Notes under the pieces: model-generated
Seen by the model: the letters and a program-made list of their open reading frames with translations, nothing else
Told to the model about the DNA's origin: nothing
The model's database searches: none
Made by a program: the position numbers and the translations under genes
DNA from: Pseudisothecium myosuroides
Lineage: Eukaryota > Streptophyta > Bryopsida > Hypnales > Lembophyllaceae
Reading direction: 5' to 3'
Length of the DNA stretch: 64,000 nucleotides
NCBI GenBank assembly: GCA_951799445.1
Contig: OX637287.1
Location: 36,299,724 to 36,363,723, forward strand
In this document: positions 21,123 through 33,869 of the stretch, piece after piece
Position numbering within the stretch: the stretch's first letter is position 1
Layout of the letters: each line of letters opens with the position of its first letter

Positions 21123-24100
21123 CTATGAGCTATCCTTCGTTACCTTCACTTTCTTGGACCTCGTCTGGGGTCTCTTCTTGGAAGGTGTGTCCTCTCCCTG
21201 AACCTCCGCTTCAGCCCTTTCTTTCTTTCTCTTGGGCGCAGTCTTGTTTTCTTCAGGTTGCGTGGATGCCTCTGATTTCTTTCCTTTCTTCTTTTTTGAG
21301 GGAGCCACATCTTCCTCATTCTCCACGGGTTCCTCTACAGCCTTAGCTGCTTCAACGGTAACTATTTCTACAAGCTTCGTGATCAAGTTGTGCAGTTTTC
21401 CTTTACTGGGTGCGTCTATGGCTTTGAGACCTGCTAAGAGTGCTCCCACGTCCAACACTGAGTTAAGTGTCTTCCGTGGGAAGAGCACTCGGAAGACATC
21501 AATGCAACTACTACAGAACTGAAGAGCTATAAGCTTGTGAGCAGCCTTTTGTGGCGGACTTTGAATAGTTGACAAAATGACTTCCCCTAGGGATCCCACG
21601 TGCTCCTCAAATGCCTTCGCAAGTTCATCACCCTCCGCGGTTGTCTTCTTCCCCTTCCCGGACGTGACTGGTTTCAGGATTCCAGTGAGGAGGCGCATCG
21701 CCTCACACTTCATCACACCCGTCCGGCCATTTCCAGCCTTCTCTATCAGCTTCCCAATAGACAACCTTCCCAGAATTGGGTGTCGTTGGAAAACCTCGCG
21801 CAAGAAAGGTCCTGGAAGCCGTGATTTCCTACGAGTGAAGAAGGCTTCCAATGACTTTGTAAGAAACGCCGACAACTCCGCATCACCCTTTTCGTCAATA
21901 TCAGGCACATTTCCTAGCAGGACCTTTAATGCCCACAAAGCGCACCCCTGCAGAAGCAAAAACCATCAATTCACAATTAGGCACTGGTCACGCCAGCCAA
22001 TAGGTGCATTCAGCAGATACCAATACACTGCTGTAGAGCTCTGAAATATTCATCCTCTACAACGAGATACAAAGCGTTCACGCCACTTGTAACTGTGCAG
22101 CGCAATTATCAAAACATAAGAGTGAACAGAAAATTCTAGACAATTCTAGACAATCAAAACAGGGCATCACTGAAAATGAGACATACCCGAGCTAGTTCTC
22201 GCACCCTCTTGATCGATGACCTTGATGCAAGTTTCCAGGTTTGCTCCAGTAGTCTTCTAGTTAAAGGTAAATCAACATCCTTTTCCCTTGGATACATCTT
22301 CACCTTTAACACCCTGCTATGCAGCAGAGTTTCTAATCGCTTCATCAATACCTCGTTCTCTTCAGGTGCTGTTCCCAATTGATTTACGGTATTAACGAAT
22401 GCCTTCACAAGACCCTGCACTGCAAGCAAGACCAGACTACTTCCAGGATGCTTTTGAAGAAAACACTCCAGCAACGATAGAACTCTGAACTTGAAGTGAG
22501 CTAACTCAGTTTGAGCGTTGCTCTTGCTTGCTAATTTTTTCTGCTTCAATACATTAGCCAGAAGTACATCTGCCCTGAACATAGCTTCATCGTCCATATC
22601 AGAAACGTCTGAATCAGAGCCTTCTGCTTCATCGTCCAGGTCCTCACCGGATCCTACAGGAATAGATTGCTGTCAGTGTGAGATACTCACGTTCAGGAAT
22701 AGTATTCAGCGTAGTCTAAAATTATATGCATTCTTATATGAACAAGAGCATGCCCATGACCCCAAAGATTGCGAGGACGTACTTTTGAATCTCATTTGTT
22801 GCTGTAAAGTTCTTGATTCACCTTCGCCATCACCCATCTCTACATCCTCCTCCTCCTCCTCATCTTCTTCTTCGTCGTCTTCATCTTCATCTTCTCCCTC
22901 CTATCCCCAAACCCGTCAAAAAACATCCAAATTAAGAAAATGTCACATTGTAAAGCGCCAACAATCCGAAGCTCAATACTCTCAAGGAAGGGACCAGCAG
23001 ACTGAGGATACAAACCGACTATGCACCACAACAAATTCGACATTTAATTGCCCGATGCACCTACCTCTTTTGCATCCTGACTTTCCTTCGCTTTCCCCAC
23101 ACCACCTTCCACTTCCTCCTCATCCTCATCCTCTAGGATATCATCGTCAGTATCATACTGACCATCTTCTATCATGGACTTATGGCGTCCTGACTTAGAG
23201 CCCTTATTTAAAATCCGGAGAACGTCAGTCATGCCTGCGCCGGTGAGGTCTTTGCAATACACTTTGAACACCTGCGCATGGAACATAGACTTCTCAGAAG
23301 AGGGTCAAAAGAAAGGGCACACACAGTCTTCACTTTGAAGTTTAAGGTGGCCTAGTGTAATGTATCAACAGACTAACCTTTTCAGCTGCCTCACGAACTG
23401 GAGATGAACCTTTCGCCAGCAGCGACAATAAGACGTCAAGAAGAACATCCATTACTAGGGGGACCTCTTCACTTCCCTCTTCCACCTGAACCGATGGTGC
23501 AATGTTCGACAATTCCATCAAGTCGGGGAAAGCTTTGCTACAACAGATGGCAAGCTCAGCTGCAATGTCATCGGTAGACCCTGGTTCCAGGAAAGACTCA
23601 AGAAGCAGAAGTGAAAGGAGGGACCTTAGTGCCAACAGCCGCTTCAATCGATCAACATCTGTCTCAGATTTAACCTGCAAATTTGTGACGATTGTGAGAT
23701 ATCTGGTAACGCAACAACACACTATAATTCAAGTACAATGAAAGCATCAAGAAACAACTTCATTAATGATGCACACAACTTCATTACAACCGGTTGCAAA
23801 ATAAAATCACACTGAAAATCCCCCCGTGAACAACCATCATGTGAACTGCAGCCAACATGCCAAGATTATTGCGACAAAAATTTGGGCACTCCATCACAAA
23901 ATTAGACAAGGGATGCAACTCACAGCTGAGGATAAAGTAGCCACAGTCTGCTGAAGAATTTTAACAGATTCTGCAGCTTCCTCCTTCAGAGGCTGCACAA
24001 GAACAGCATCTGGAGACTTTTGAACCCTCAAGCAATATTGAGCTGCAAAGTGAGAAAAGTCTTCATCAATTACTACTGTGTCATTCACTCCACTCGCACC

Positions 24101-27100
24101 TGCGTTACTGTTCCTAGGCTTTTGGGCAGCCATCCAGTGTTCAGCAGTGACTAGGATACTGTGTAGGCGCTCTGCAAATAGTTTTCGCAGATTCAATGTC
24201 AAAGACTTTTGAGGCCACCTGAACTCTTTCTTCTCAGAATCACCGGCTTTTGTTTGGTTACTTGCTTCAAATAAGGAGTGGGCGACCAAAAACTTTATCA
24301 CTTCTCTGTACACTGATGCCTGAGCTGTTCTAGGCTCTAGTTTCAACTGCCGACAAAGGGCACACATTTGCTCTACGATCCAGATCCTATCGTTTGCTGC
24401 AATCTTGTCGATTCCATTCACCTCAGACTCTTCTGATCCCTTCACAAGTTCCTCAGGAACCTTAACAACATTAGACTCAACCGCTACAAACAACTCTCTG
24501 AGACTGTGAACAAATGCCAGTGCGCCATCTTCAGTCGTCAATCCATTGGTGAGTGCTTTAACGGTAGGAGATTTCGACAACGTATCAAACTTCCCATAGC
24601 TATTTTTCTGCAATCCCACAATTACAGCAGCCCGACGAAGATTACTACTTTCAGCCCAAAGGCGCACCTCACTCAAGCACCTCTCGGCACTCTTATGAAG
24701 GAGAGTGTCTTTAGAAGATAGAATATCTAGAATACATCGAACAAATATGTTCGACAAGACAATGCCGACAGATTCGGGGGTCGGTAATCTGGGTAGGACT
24801 AAGAGGAGGAGCTCCATTGCAAGACTTTTCCTTTCGTGAGAAGAGGTCAACAGAGCTCCGTCAATTACAACACTCCAGAGATTTGCCAAATTCGTTTCTA
24901 TCTTCTTTAAATAATTTGCATCCTTGGAGCCGCCAGATTTAGGTCGATTCTTCTTTGCTGATACTTGAGTGAGGCTGTTAGCTGGAGCAAACAGGCGATC
25001 TAATAATAGATGCCAAACCGAGTGCACACGAGGGTGGCTGCCGGAAGACTCCTGTGTTCAGATTGGACCATAGCGTATTAAAATTCAGCAGGATGAAACT
25101 ACAAAAAAAATAAATACACAAATATAATGATCCATAAAAGGGAGCCTATGCCAAATGCTATGAAGAAATACAGACATCCATCCGAGAAAGCTGTCCCTGG
25201 AAGATCCACAGCAAAGCCCCCTAAATCAAATCATACATAACAATCAGGAAATAACAGAATTTATATGTCTGCAAAGCAACTTAAACTCCGATGGTCTCAC
25301 CTTTAAGCACGGAATTAATTTGGCCAGGTGCGATGGCTCAAAAAGGTCTTGCAAGTTCCCAGACTCAGGAACCAGAGGACAACTCTGAGCCGGGAGTTTA
25401 TCATGCAGCTCCAACACTAACAACAACGCCTCCGGACTCTGACTTTCCACGTCTCTTCGCAACCATTCATCAAAAACAGGGCTTGCGCACACGGTCTCCC
25501 TGAGAGCACTTGAAGGCAACTGACCATTTCAACGTTGTCATAAACAGCACAAGTCAAGCAAGGCAAGTCATAGTCGACTACAGGCAATGCAAGGCATTAT
25601 GATGTGATCTCAAAACAGTACTATCACCCTCAAAATATGGTCCTGATACTACATTAAATGTAGCGTGCTAGGGATCACAGAAAGTAACATTGCCCCTTAA
25701 TAAAACCATAATGCGAAGGCGCACTCTGAAGCCTAAGTTTGCGACCTCGAAAACAGTAGCAATATGACTTTTGCAAGGTATACACGATGGAACGAGGATG
25801 CATACCCCGTTTGCAAGCTCGATAACCAAATTCACAGCTGGCTCCCTAAGAAAAGTCTTCTGCTTGGCGAGAGTAAATAGTTGCTCAACAATCTCTCTAG
25901 CCAGTTCTTTCTCTTCTGAACTGGTGCCGTCTCCAATTAATCTCTTTGACCGCACCAAAGATCCATAAGCAAATAAGCGCCCCAACAGACCGTCTCTTGC
26001 ATCCTGCGAAGCCACACAGCGAAAATGAACTCTACAAGGATTCCGCACCAATACCATAACTCAAACGCAATCACTGCAAATGCCATCAGCGATTGCATCG
26101 ATACTTTTTGAGGTACGACAAGTAGAGCTCCACCAGCGATTTACCAATCCACGAATTCGACTACACTGAATAAAAGCACAAACTTCATAGAAAGGCAGCT
26201 GCTCGATGCACAGGGATGGCGGTATTAAATAATACACAGAAATAAAATGAATTATAGACCACATTGACTAGGACAGACTAGAACAGACAAAATTTTTACA
26301 TTAATCTCACTCTTAACACACCCATAGTGGGTCGACGCACGAAACTATCATAAAGGCGTGAGCCCCTCAATATCAACTCTTCTTGACCTCCTCAGCACCT
26401 TCACCATTTTGAAGATGTCCTATTATTGCTTGTTTACCTGTTTCTTCATTGAAGAATTGACCTCCAAATTTGAGGGAATAATCCGCAGCAGAGCTTCTCC
26501 TCGAAGAACTGGAAGCGTTCCGATTACAGTAGTCAACGCAGTGGAAAATCCTTGTCTCGCACACTGAACACATAATCATCATTCTGAATTCAGGTCATAA
26601 ACAAGAGCCTCCATTCTGAATTTCGAACAAAGGTCATCGAACAAGTCTCCCCGTTCATCGTAGCTACCTAACGGCCCATTCGCACTAGGTGTTAATAGTG
26701 GTGTTAGCAAAGTCAATACGGTCCAACGATGCACCTAAATCCAATTCCCAACACTCTTGCTAACACCACTTCTAACACCAAGTGCGAAAGGACAAAACAT
26801 CCGAAACCACCCCCCTACAACGAATTCTGAACCGCCTCACCTCGCGAGAAGAACCAAGCCCACGCACAAGCCGCCGCAATGCATACTGCACAGCAGGAGC
26901 ACACCCGTCCAGCATTCCATCGTTGTCTTTTGCTCCAAGCACCTACTCTCACACAAAACACCAATCTCTCTTTCAGATTCAAAACAGCAAGCCCTAAACC
27001 CCGCACGCACTAAACCCAAAACCCTGGCTCGGCTCAGTCACCGATTTCGGTCGGGCGCCCTACCTCCGCAACTCCCCCTCGTCCCCCTCCAGCTGCGAAC

Positions 27101-27336
27101 TCCTCCTGCTTCTCCTGGAGCTCACGCACCAGCGCCAACGCCGCAGCCTCGCGCACCGCCATGTGCAAGGACGACAAGTTCCAGTAAATCTGCATGCCCA
27201 CCGGAGTGAGGCTCTGGTTGGCCGAGTTGTGGTTGGCCGCCGCAGCCGCGGCGTCGCCCTGGTCCATTGCGCGCTCCATGGTCATGGTTGCTGCTGCAAT
27301 GCTCATCGTGTCTGGCAACAAAGGGCCTGGCGCCAT
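21123..27336 (-). CDS. POL5: DNA polymerase phi / MYB-binding protein 1A-like nucleolar protein (POL5)
   Basis: Twelve exons on the minus strand: 27336-27064, 26942-26841, 26563-26438, 26003-25806, 25519-25301, 25051-23924, 23674-23378, 23271-23065, 22900-22822, 22653-22187, 22092-22027 and 21947-21123. The product is about 1,330 residues, the usual MYBBP1A/POL5 length. N-terminal blocks such as QIYWNLSSLHMAVREAAA, VQYALRRLVRGLGSSRE and CARQGFSTALTT are typical. A Glu/Asp run (exons 8-10) divides the helical-repeat body from a C-terminal half, and the C-terminus is Lys-rich (SKKKKGKKSE, KRKKER), fitting nucleolar targeting. Despite the name the family is not a working polymerase; it acts in rRNA synthesis and ribosome assembly. 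The start is the first in-frame ATG after a TAG. All junctions fit except those of the 66-base exon 22092-22027, whose AG and GT sites leave the wrong phase. Confidence 0.9.
26673..26793. mobile_element. 121-bp inverted-repeat element in POL5 intron 2
   Basis: The left arm (CATTCGCACTAGGTGTTA then TAGTGGTGTTAGCAA) is mirrored by the right arm (TTGCTAACACCACTT then TAACACCAAGTGCGAAAGGAC), about 36 bp each with few mismatches around a 45-bp centre. Its GGCC...TTCGCAC terminus resembles Tourist/Harbinger-type MITEs, but the target duplication is unclear. It lies between exons 26942-26841 and 26563-26438. Confidence 0.65.
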
Positions 27337-27440
27337 CGCCACCCTCGGCTTCCCTCGGGTTAGGGCAGCTGCACGGGACGACACAACCAGGAGTGATCGC
27401 CCGTTCGTTTCTGCCTAAGAGAAATTCCGTTCGAAGGCGG

Positions 27441-27454
27441 AATTAGGGTTTGGA
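27441..27454 (-). promoter_or_regulatory. telo-box upstream of POL5
   Basis: The plus strand reads AATTAGGGTTTGG, so the gene strand has AAACCCTAATT about 110 bases upstream of the chosen POL5 ATG. The AAACCCTAA telo-box is a known promoter motif of plant ribosome-biogenesis and translation genes, which suits this gene. The function here is inferred from motif and position. Confidence 0.5.
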
Positions 27455-27583
27455 ATATGGTACTAGGGGTTTAGAGGGGGGTTCACACTACAGCAGGTCC
27501 TTTTCTTTTTACTTTTGGAGAAAGTGCCGAGATGGCAACTGAATCATTTCAAATTTGGTGACGAAGTAGAGGAGGCACAGTAA

Positions 27584-28047
27584 AATTAACTCCTAAACGT
27601 CTCAATCCTTTTTTGAATTTTTGCACATTTTTTTGCTTATATCTTTGTACAAAAACATCATTTATAGGAATTTCATGACTTTGGTCATTAACCCTTGAAC
27701 GCCGACGCAGCCACTCTATGGCCGATGGATGATAGAATCAAACTCAAACTGTGTAGGATAGAAATGCAACTATTCATCTTCCAAATTTTGTAGGAAAAGG
27801 GAATATCATCTACAGTAGTTTGACTTCCAATGAGTGCTTTTGCATTATTTTAATCCAACAATTCACACGGTGACAAAATAGATGACTTCCACGATTATGG
27901 GCCCGTCATTTAAGGGTTAAGGAAGGTTGTCTTTTCTAGATTCAAGTAGTACATTGGATGAACGAGACGTTAGTGGGGCTAACCAGTGCCTTGAAGCCCT
28001 CCATTCATCGTCCAACATATGGACGTCAGAGTGCTTCAAGGTTTAGT
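27584..28047. mobile_element. Degenerate outer element with a nested TTAA element
   Basis: The left part (ATTAACTCCTAAACGTCT at 27,583) and the right part ('cattcatcgtccaacatatggacgtc' split over 27,995-28,030) resemble the two ends of the 19,961-20,529 element. The middle is occupied by the separate TTAA element at 27,692-27,916. The outer copy is therefore older. The outer TTAA pair is no longer intact at the right end. Confidence 0.45.
27692..27916. mobile_element. TTAA-flanked MITE (piggyBac-type), family D, copy 1
   Basis: A 225-bp element starting CCCTTGAACGCCGACG and ending ATTTAAGGG, with exact TTAA duplications at 27,688-27,691 and 27,917-27,920. It matches the element at 54,565-54,786 in opposite orientation, including 'gaatagttgca' and 'tcaaactgtgtaggataga'-type blocks. 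Non-coding. Confidence 0.78.
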
Positions 28048-28049
28048 AT

Positions 28050-31000
28050 AGCTATAGTGAAGTTAAGCCAATTGGGGGAAGCCTAACTTAATGACACTTC
28101 ACACTTAGTTTCTTGCAATTTGATTGGTGGAAATTGACACCCTCTTAACCTTTGGCCATATTGTGAAGTGCCCTTTACAATCCTTTCCCACGTACATGTA
28201 AGCATGGCTTTAGTAGCAAACTATCAATCTTTGAAGCCCTATCATGTTCAATATACAGCTATTTGAAACTATGATGGAGCATTTGATTTGCATGTTTGGT
28301 GGGATCCATGATTGCAATATGGAGCCCAACTTGATGTTGAGCAAAATTAATTAAAGAAATTTGTAGATGTGACAATTATTTAAAGAAAATATGTAAAACC
28401 TTGGACTACACTACCTTTACATATCAATGAAGTTGGAGAAGGTAACTACCAACACATCATCACGTGAAGGAAACTACTTTTTTCAATGAGGAAACATGTG
28501 TCTTTCCAAAGAATTAAATCCTTTTGCCTTCCTTACTAAATTTCAACGTACATATATGTTGAATCCAAGTTCATACGTGAAATTTATACTTGAAATATTT
28601 ACTATCACCAGCAATATACCAAACAAGCCCAACTTGGTGTTTTTTGGATGAAAAGTGATCAATAAATGTTTGATTTTGCCAAAATATTTTCTAAGATATA
28701 TCCAAATTTGCAATTTTGCCAAGGATAATAACTCCAATGAAACTATTTTTTTTCTACAAATAATTCATTGGATTAACAATGCTGGAGATTATTTTTTGCT
28801 TTGAGCTACCATAAGTCTTGTACTTGGTTGAAACACAAAGTAGTGAGTTGCACTAGTAGGATAAATTTAAATTTGTTGCAACCAAAACCATGTATTTTCT
28901 AGAGATGATGTTTTCCTTTACTGTTGGAGATGCTCTTATTCATTTTTAAGGTTAGTACATGTGTTGGGAGAGGATTCTTAGTTATCCACTTCCACGAGTT
29001 GAAGTCCTGAATGAAGGTTCCTTCTGTGATTTCCTCTATTGTATTTCTACATTCATTCATTATTGGACCAAAAAATACTTTTTAATGATGTCAATGCACT
29101 TTTTCATCTAAAATTGGTAACTTTGTCTATATTTCAAATAGAAGTGAAAGAAAAGTGGCAAAAAAAAGACTACTTTCATTTGGAAAAAATGAGAGATTTA
29201 TTTTAGATTGGTATAGTTTGGTCTCATGGTGCCCCCTCCTACAAAACTATTTAGAATTATAGCTTTATCCTTTCAATCCATATAAACTTGTTTTTCATCA
29301 ATTGTGCTTTATATTGAAAAATTGTTAGAGCAAAATAATTTTTTCTTTTTTTCTTTTTTTTCTCACTTGAGTTTTATTGGCTTTGGATTGAAGGCAAGGA
29401 GGCTTTGCATCAATAGAAGCTACCTTGAAAAATTTGAGTAGCTATCTTACTTAAAAAGTGAATCAAATGCAATAAATACAAAACTATTTGTAGTGAAATT
29501 GTTTATTTTAACGATCTACCCTTTTTGTTAAATATTCTTATATGCTTTACTATTAAAAAACAATACAACTAGAACTTTGTAGGAATTGGATATTTATGTA
29601 TATTTTTCAAAAAATGTATTGCTATTTTGATCTTACATAAAATTGTATTCAAATGGCATACTTTTTTCATGTGTTATATGTTAAAGACATAGAAGAGATA
29701 TATGTTCCAGAGACCACAAATCCTCCTTCAATGCAATAAGTTCAATGCAATTTCTTCCACATATATTATATTATATGTAACTAGCTTGTCTGATATATTG
29801 ATCACACGACTTAGAAGTTGAAAATTAATCTCTTATATACGACATAAAGGTAAACTTTGATCCATGTATAGAATATATATAAGAATGAAAATATACCTTG
29901 AGGAACTCTTTTCCTATATTTCTTTGGAATATACAAGAGTGATTAAGGTATTTTATAGAAGGTATTATTTTAGGTTTTTTGAATTGTAGACACCCTTACA
30001 TTATGTAAATTTTAAATTTTTAGTATTATTGAGGATCCCTTTAGTGATTAAAAAATTATAATTAGAACATTTCAAGGACCCATTTTTACTTAAAAATTTA
30101 CATATTATTAATAAATTTGCAAAACAATGAACAAACATTTGAAAAATGACTCTAAGCCTTACAAAAACTAAGCATATATTTTAGTATACACTTACTATGC
30201 ATTTATACAACATTGGAAGCTAAATAATATAAATAAATAAAACAGTGCTTCAAACTCAAATCATGTTTTCTTTAATTGGGGTGAATAATGAAACCATTGA
30301 AAAATGCAATGTGTTTCCAGCATGAGAGCGGTGGATTGTCAAAAACAAAACAAAAAGATAAAGAAGAACCAAAAGAGATGCAATGTCTTAGAAGTTTTAG
30401 AACAAAGGAGAGCAGCACAATGATTTGAACCAAGACAAAAGAAAGAAAAGACCAAAACCCTAGCCAACATACTTTGAGTCCTTAAATTAATGAAGAAATG
30501 ATTGAAAATAAGAAATTGCACATGAGGATCAATAGTCTATCTTAATTTTAGCAAAGAAAACAAAAAACTATGTTATATTTCCCTCTTAATACCCTAAATT
30601 ACATCCTTATCAAGCCTACACAATAATAAAGGCACTTCTATCCAAGGTTTATATGTTCACCCTATTATCAAAAAATATTCTAATATAATGGAATTCATGG
30701 TAATGTTTAAAATAATAAAGATAAAATTGGTCATTAAAATGTCCCCTGTGTAACTTACATAAGATATAAAATTAAAGACGCAAACTTAGTTCTAATAATT
30801 TTCAAAAATTTACATGAATCAAATCAAAGAATTCTTACCTTTTAACTTGCATAGTTTTATAAAAAATCACAAATGAACTCTTTTGGAAATACATATACAA
30901 TATATACAATATCAATTTTAATTTTAATTTTACAAAACAAGTAAACAAGTAGAAAGTTGTTCCACGCAAAATTGCCTACGTAATCACACATAAGTATACA

Positions 31001-31245
31001 AATGAGCAAAACCTTAAAACAAGCCTTCCTCAATTATTGGATGTATGAATTATTCTATTTTAATATATTTTGATATAATAATTTATATGAATTCATACTT
31101 ATTGTTTGGTATTTTGTTTTATTTTGTGATGGAAATTGAAATCTCTACAATTGCCAAACTATTAGTTTGTGTTTAGTACTATTGGAAAGCCCTGGGTAAG
31201 GAGGTGTACACTTGGCGAGTTTTGTGGCGTTTCAATGGGTATGAT
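28050..31245. other. AT-rich spacer, no gene seen
   Basis: About 3.2 kb of strongly AT-rich sequence with no exon-like frame, no RNA gene and no inverted-end pair I could support. Confidence 0.4.
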
Positions 31246-31253
31246 AGAAGATA

Positions 31254-31817
31254 CTCGGGGGGGTCACTTAGAGTGTCCATTAGAAAATACGTGCGAACAA
31301 AACTTTGGACCCCCTATATTATATCCTAAAATTTAAATAAAATGAAATAAAAAAAATATGACTAGATTTTCCTACTTCAAAAGTTTATGTTTTGAATTAT
31401 TGATATTTTTATTTGTTAATGATAATTAGTTAAAAAAATTTGAAGTAATTAGATACACTGTACAACTGAAAAATAACTTTCACACCCCTATATTATATCC
31501 TAAAAAATTGTCTAAAAAATGAACAAAAAATTCCTAAAAATAGCTCTCTATTGAAAGTTCATTTTGAGTTGAGTATTGATGCAATGGTCATCTAAATGTG
31601 ATCTCTATAAATATTTGAGTTGAAAAACATGCCGTTTTAGGCCATTTTCAACCTCTTGTACAAATCATTTCAACTATTATTTTAGTTTGAAATTTTGGCA
31701 GTAGAAACCTATAGTCATTATTAAGCAACCCTCAAAATTTTAAGTTGAAATTATAGTTCATTAGAAACCACTTGTTCGCACGTGGTTTGTAGTAAAATAC
31801 TAGGTGCCCCCCCCGAG
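31254..31817. mobile_element. hAT-like non-autonomous element with perfect 8-bp target duplication
   Basis: A 564-bp element beginning CTCGGGGGGGTCACTTAG and ending CTAGGTGCCCCCCCCGAG, a close inverted match. A second inverted block, 'acgtgcgaacaa' and 'ttgttcgcacgt', lies just inside. It is flanked by identical octamers AGAAGATA at 31,246-31,253 and 31,818-31,825. Eight-base target duplications are characteristic of the hAT superfamily. There is no coding capacity. The intact duplication suggests a fairly recent insertion. Confidence 0.85.
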
Positions 31818-31825
31818 AGAAGATA

Positions 31826-33670
31826 TTAGGCATCAAATATTTTCACCTAATTAAATTTAGAAAAGAAGAATAAAAAATTCAATTTTTTTGACTTTGTCTT
31901 CTTATTTAGCTTATAAGTTTGACATGTCAACATAATCAAACTATAAAATAATGACATGTGACATTTTGTGAGTATTGTTGTCAACTAAAATTATGGAAAT
32001 TAAAAAAGATAGTTCATTTAAAAATTTTCAAACCTACCTTCTCTTTCACTTTTATAAGTGCGATTGTATATACCTATAAATAATAAATAAACAAATTTTT
32101 TTGCAAGTGTGAGTGCAAGAATCATCATGAATAAGAAATTTTGTCAAAAAGCTATAACTTAACATAAGGGATTTTACAAAGTATATATAAAGAAGGATGA
32201 TTTTACATGGACTATTAGAAAAATATATGTGCTACAACAAAGAAATTAAATAGAGATTCTACCAATAGAGGTGTGAACAATATAAGATTGACTACTTTAT
32301 ATAAATAAAACACAAACCTTTGTACCCAACAAAATCTGCATTGCTGAAATCTAAGCATAACAATATCCAGATTTCATTCTTGAATTCATAATCCAAAATC
32401 CACCATATTAAGAAGGTCAAATCCACCATTTACTATTTTGTCATCAATAGTCTATTAATTCTATTAATACCATTTATAGACTCTCAAAACGTGGTTTTTT
32501 TCAATCCTTTTTTTTCCATGACGTTGTCACCCCTAGAAAAAAGCCTTTTGAATATTGGGAGGTCCTTTTAAGGGTTTGGGATTTGAAATTCTCAAAATTT
32601 ATTTCTTTATTATTTTTAGATTTGGATTCCTGGTATTATTCCTAGATTTTTTAAAATTCTATTGTTGTTTCTAAAATAATTGAATATAAAAATTGAATTT
32701 TGAAGAAAAAAATTGACAAATTGCTCTTCAAAAAGTTTGTGTCTATTATATGCCAACATCCATCCACATCACCAAGAAAGACACCAATTTCTAATTTTTG
32801 CACATTTTTGAATTATTTTGAACATCTTCTACATTTTAGAAATCTCTTTTAGTTACTCTCTTTTTGTTGTTCGTTCCTCTAAATAAGTCAACATGGGAAA
32901 TGAAGTTTCCTTCTTGATTTTTTCTTTGGATATGCCATTCATAAAATCAAAAGAATCTATCTTCTCCTTCAAAATCCGTTTATGATGTCCCCTATCATAT
33001 AAGGAACTGCACCTAATTGTGACCCCTTTCCAAATACGACCCTTACAAATTCTTATTTAAAATGTACACCCACTATTCATGAGAGTAGAGGCAGTTGAAC
33101 CTCTCCTATTTTTAAAACTTTGAAATTTCATAGCTTATTCCTTTGATGTTCAAGAAATAATAATAAAGAAAAAAATTTAGAATATTTTTTTGACTATGGA
33201 CAAGATCCAAATAAAGACAAAGATTAGGCAATTCACCAATGAGGAATGTAGTTGCGGATGCACTTTGCACAAATTTTCAATGTTTCAGCTATCCCTATTT
33301 TAGATAATAAATTGGCCTTGGAATTCCATAGCCAATTACAACCCTTACACACTTACATGTACTTGCCACATATGCACCTTCCAAGGAAAATCTCTTCAAT
33401 AATAGGAACCATGCTCAATTACTTATTTAAATAGACACATTTAGATGAACAAACTTCCCTCATTACATTGTGACCAATCCTTTTTGGGGGGCAAATCGTA
33501 CCATTTCAAAATAAATGTTTACCTCTCGCCACATAAAAGTAATGACTTTTTCGCCCAAAATTTTCCATTTCTATTAGAAATATAGATAAAGTCACCAAAT
33601 TTGGATAAACAAGTGCATGATGTGATTGAAAAATGTTTTTTGGTTTAAAAGATGGATGGATGTAGAAATA
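31826..33670. other. AT-rich spacer, no gene seen
   Basis: AT-rich sequence without supported exons or element ends. Confidence 0.4.
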
Positions 33671-33675
33671 CAATA

Positions 33676-33867
33676 GAGTTAATCATGAAGAGTGCCAATG
33701 CGGGACCAGGAGCCGGCATTTGGAAAAAACACAAAATGTCCAAACTCGCCGGAGCACCAAAACTCAGGTCTGATGGAGTTTGGTGCCGTGTTTCTTTTGT
33801 ACTATTCATAATTAAACCTTCCTCTAACACCCGGCTACAAACACAGGACAAACTTTACAATTAACTC
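33676..33867. mobile_element. TA-flanked MITE, family C, copy 2
   Basis: A 192-bp element starting GAGTTAATCATG and ending CAATTAACTC, flanked by TA at 33,674-33,675 and 33,868-33,869. It matches the sequence at about 13,772-13,960 in the opposite orientation. Its right TA is also the left TA of the adjoining family A copy. Confidence 0.72.
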
Positions 33868-33869
33868 TA

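Noticed and set aside
22518..23198. Long plus-strand frame with Ser and Pro runs
   Set aside because: It is antisense to the acidic exons of POL5; the runs are the complement of Glu/Asp codons.
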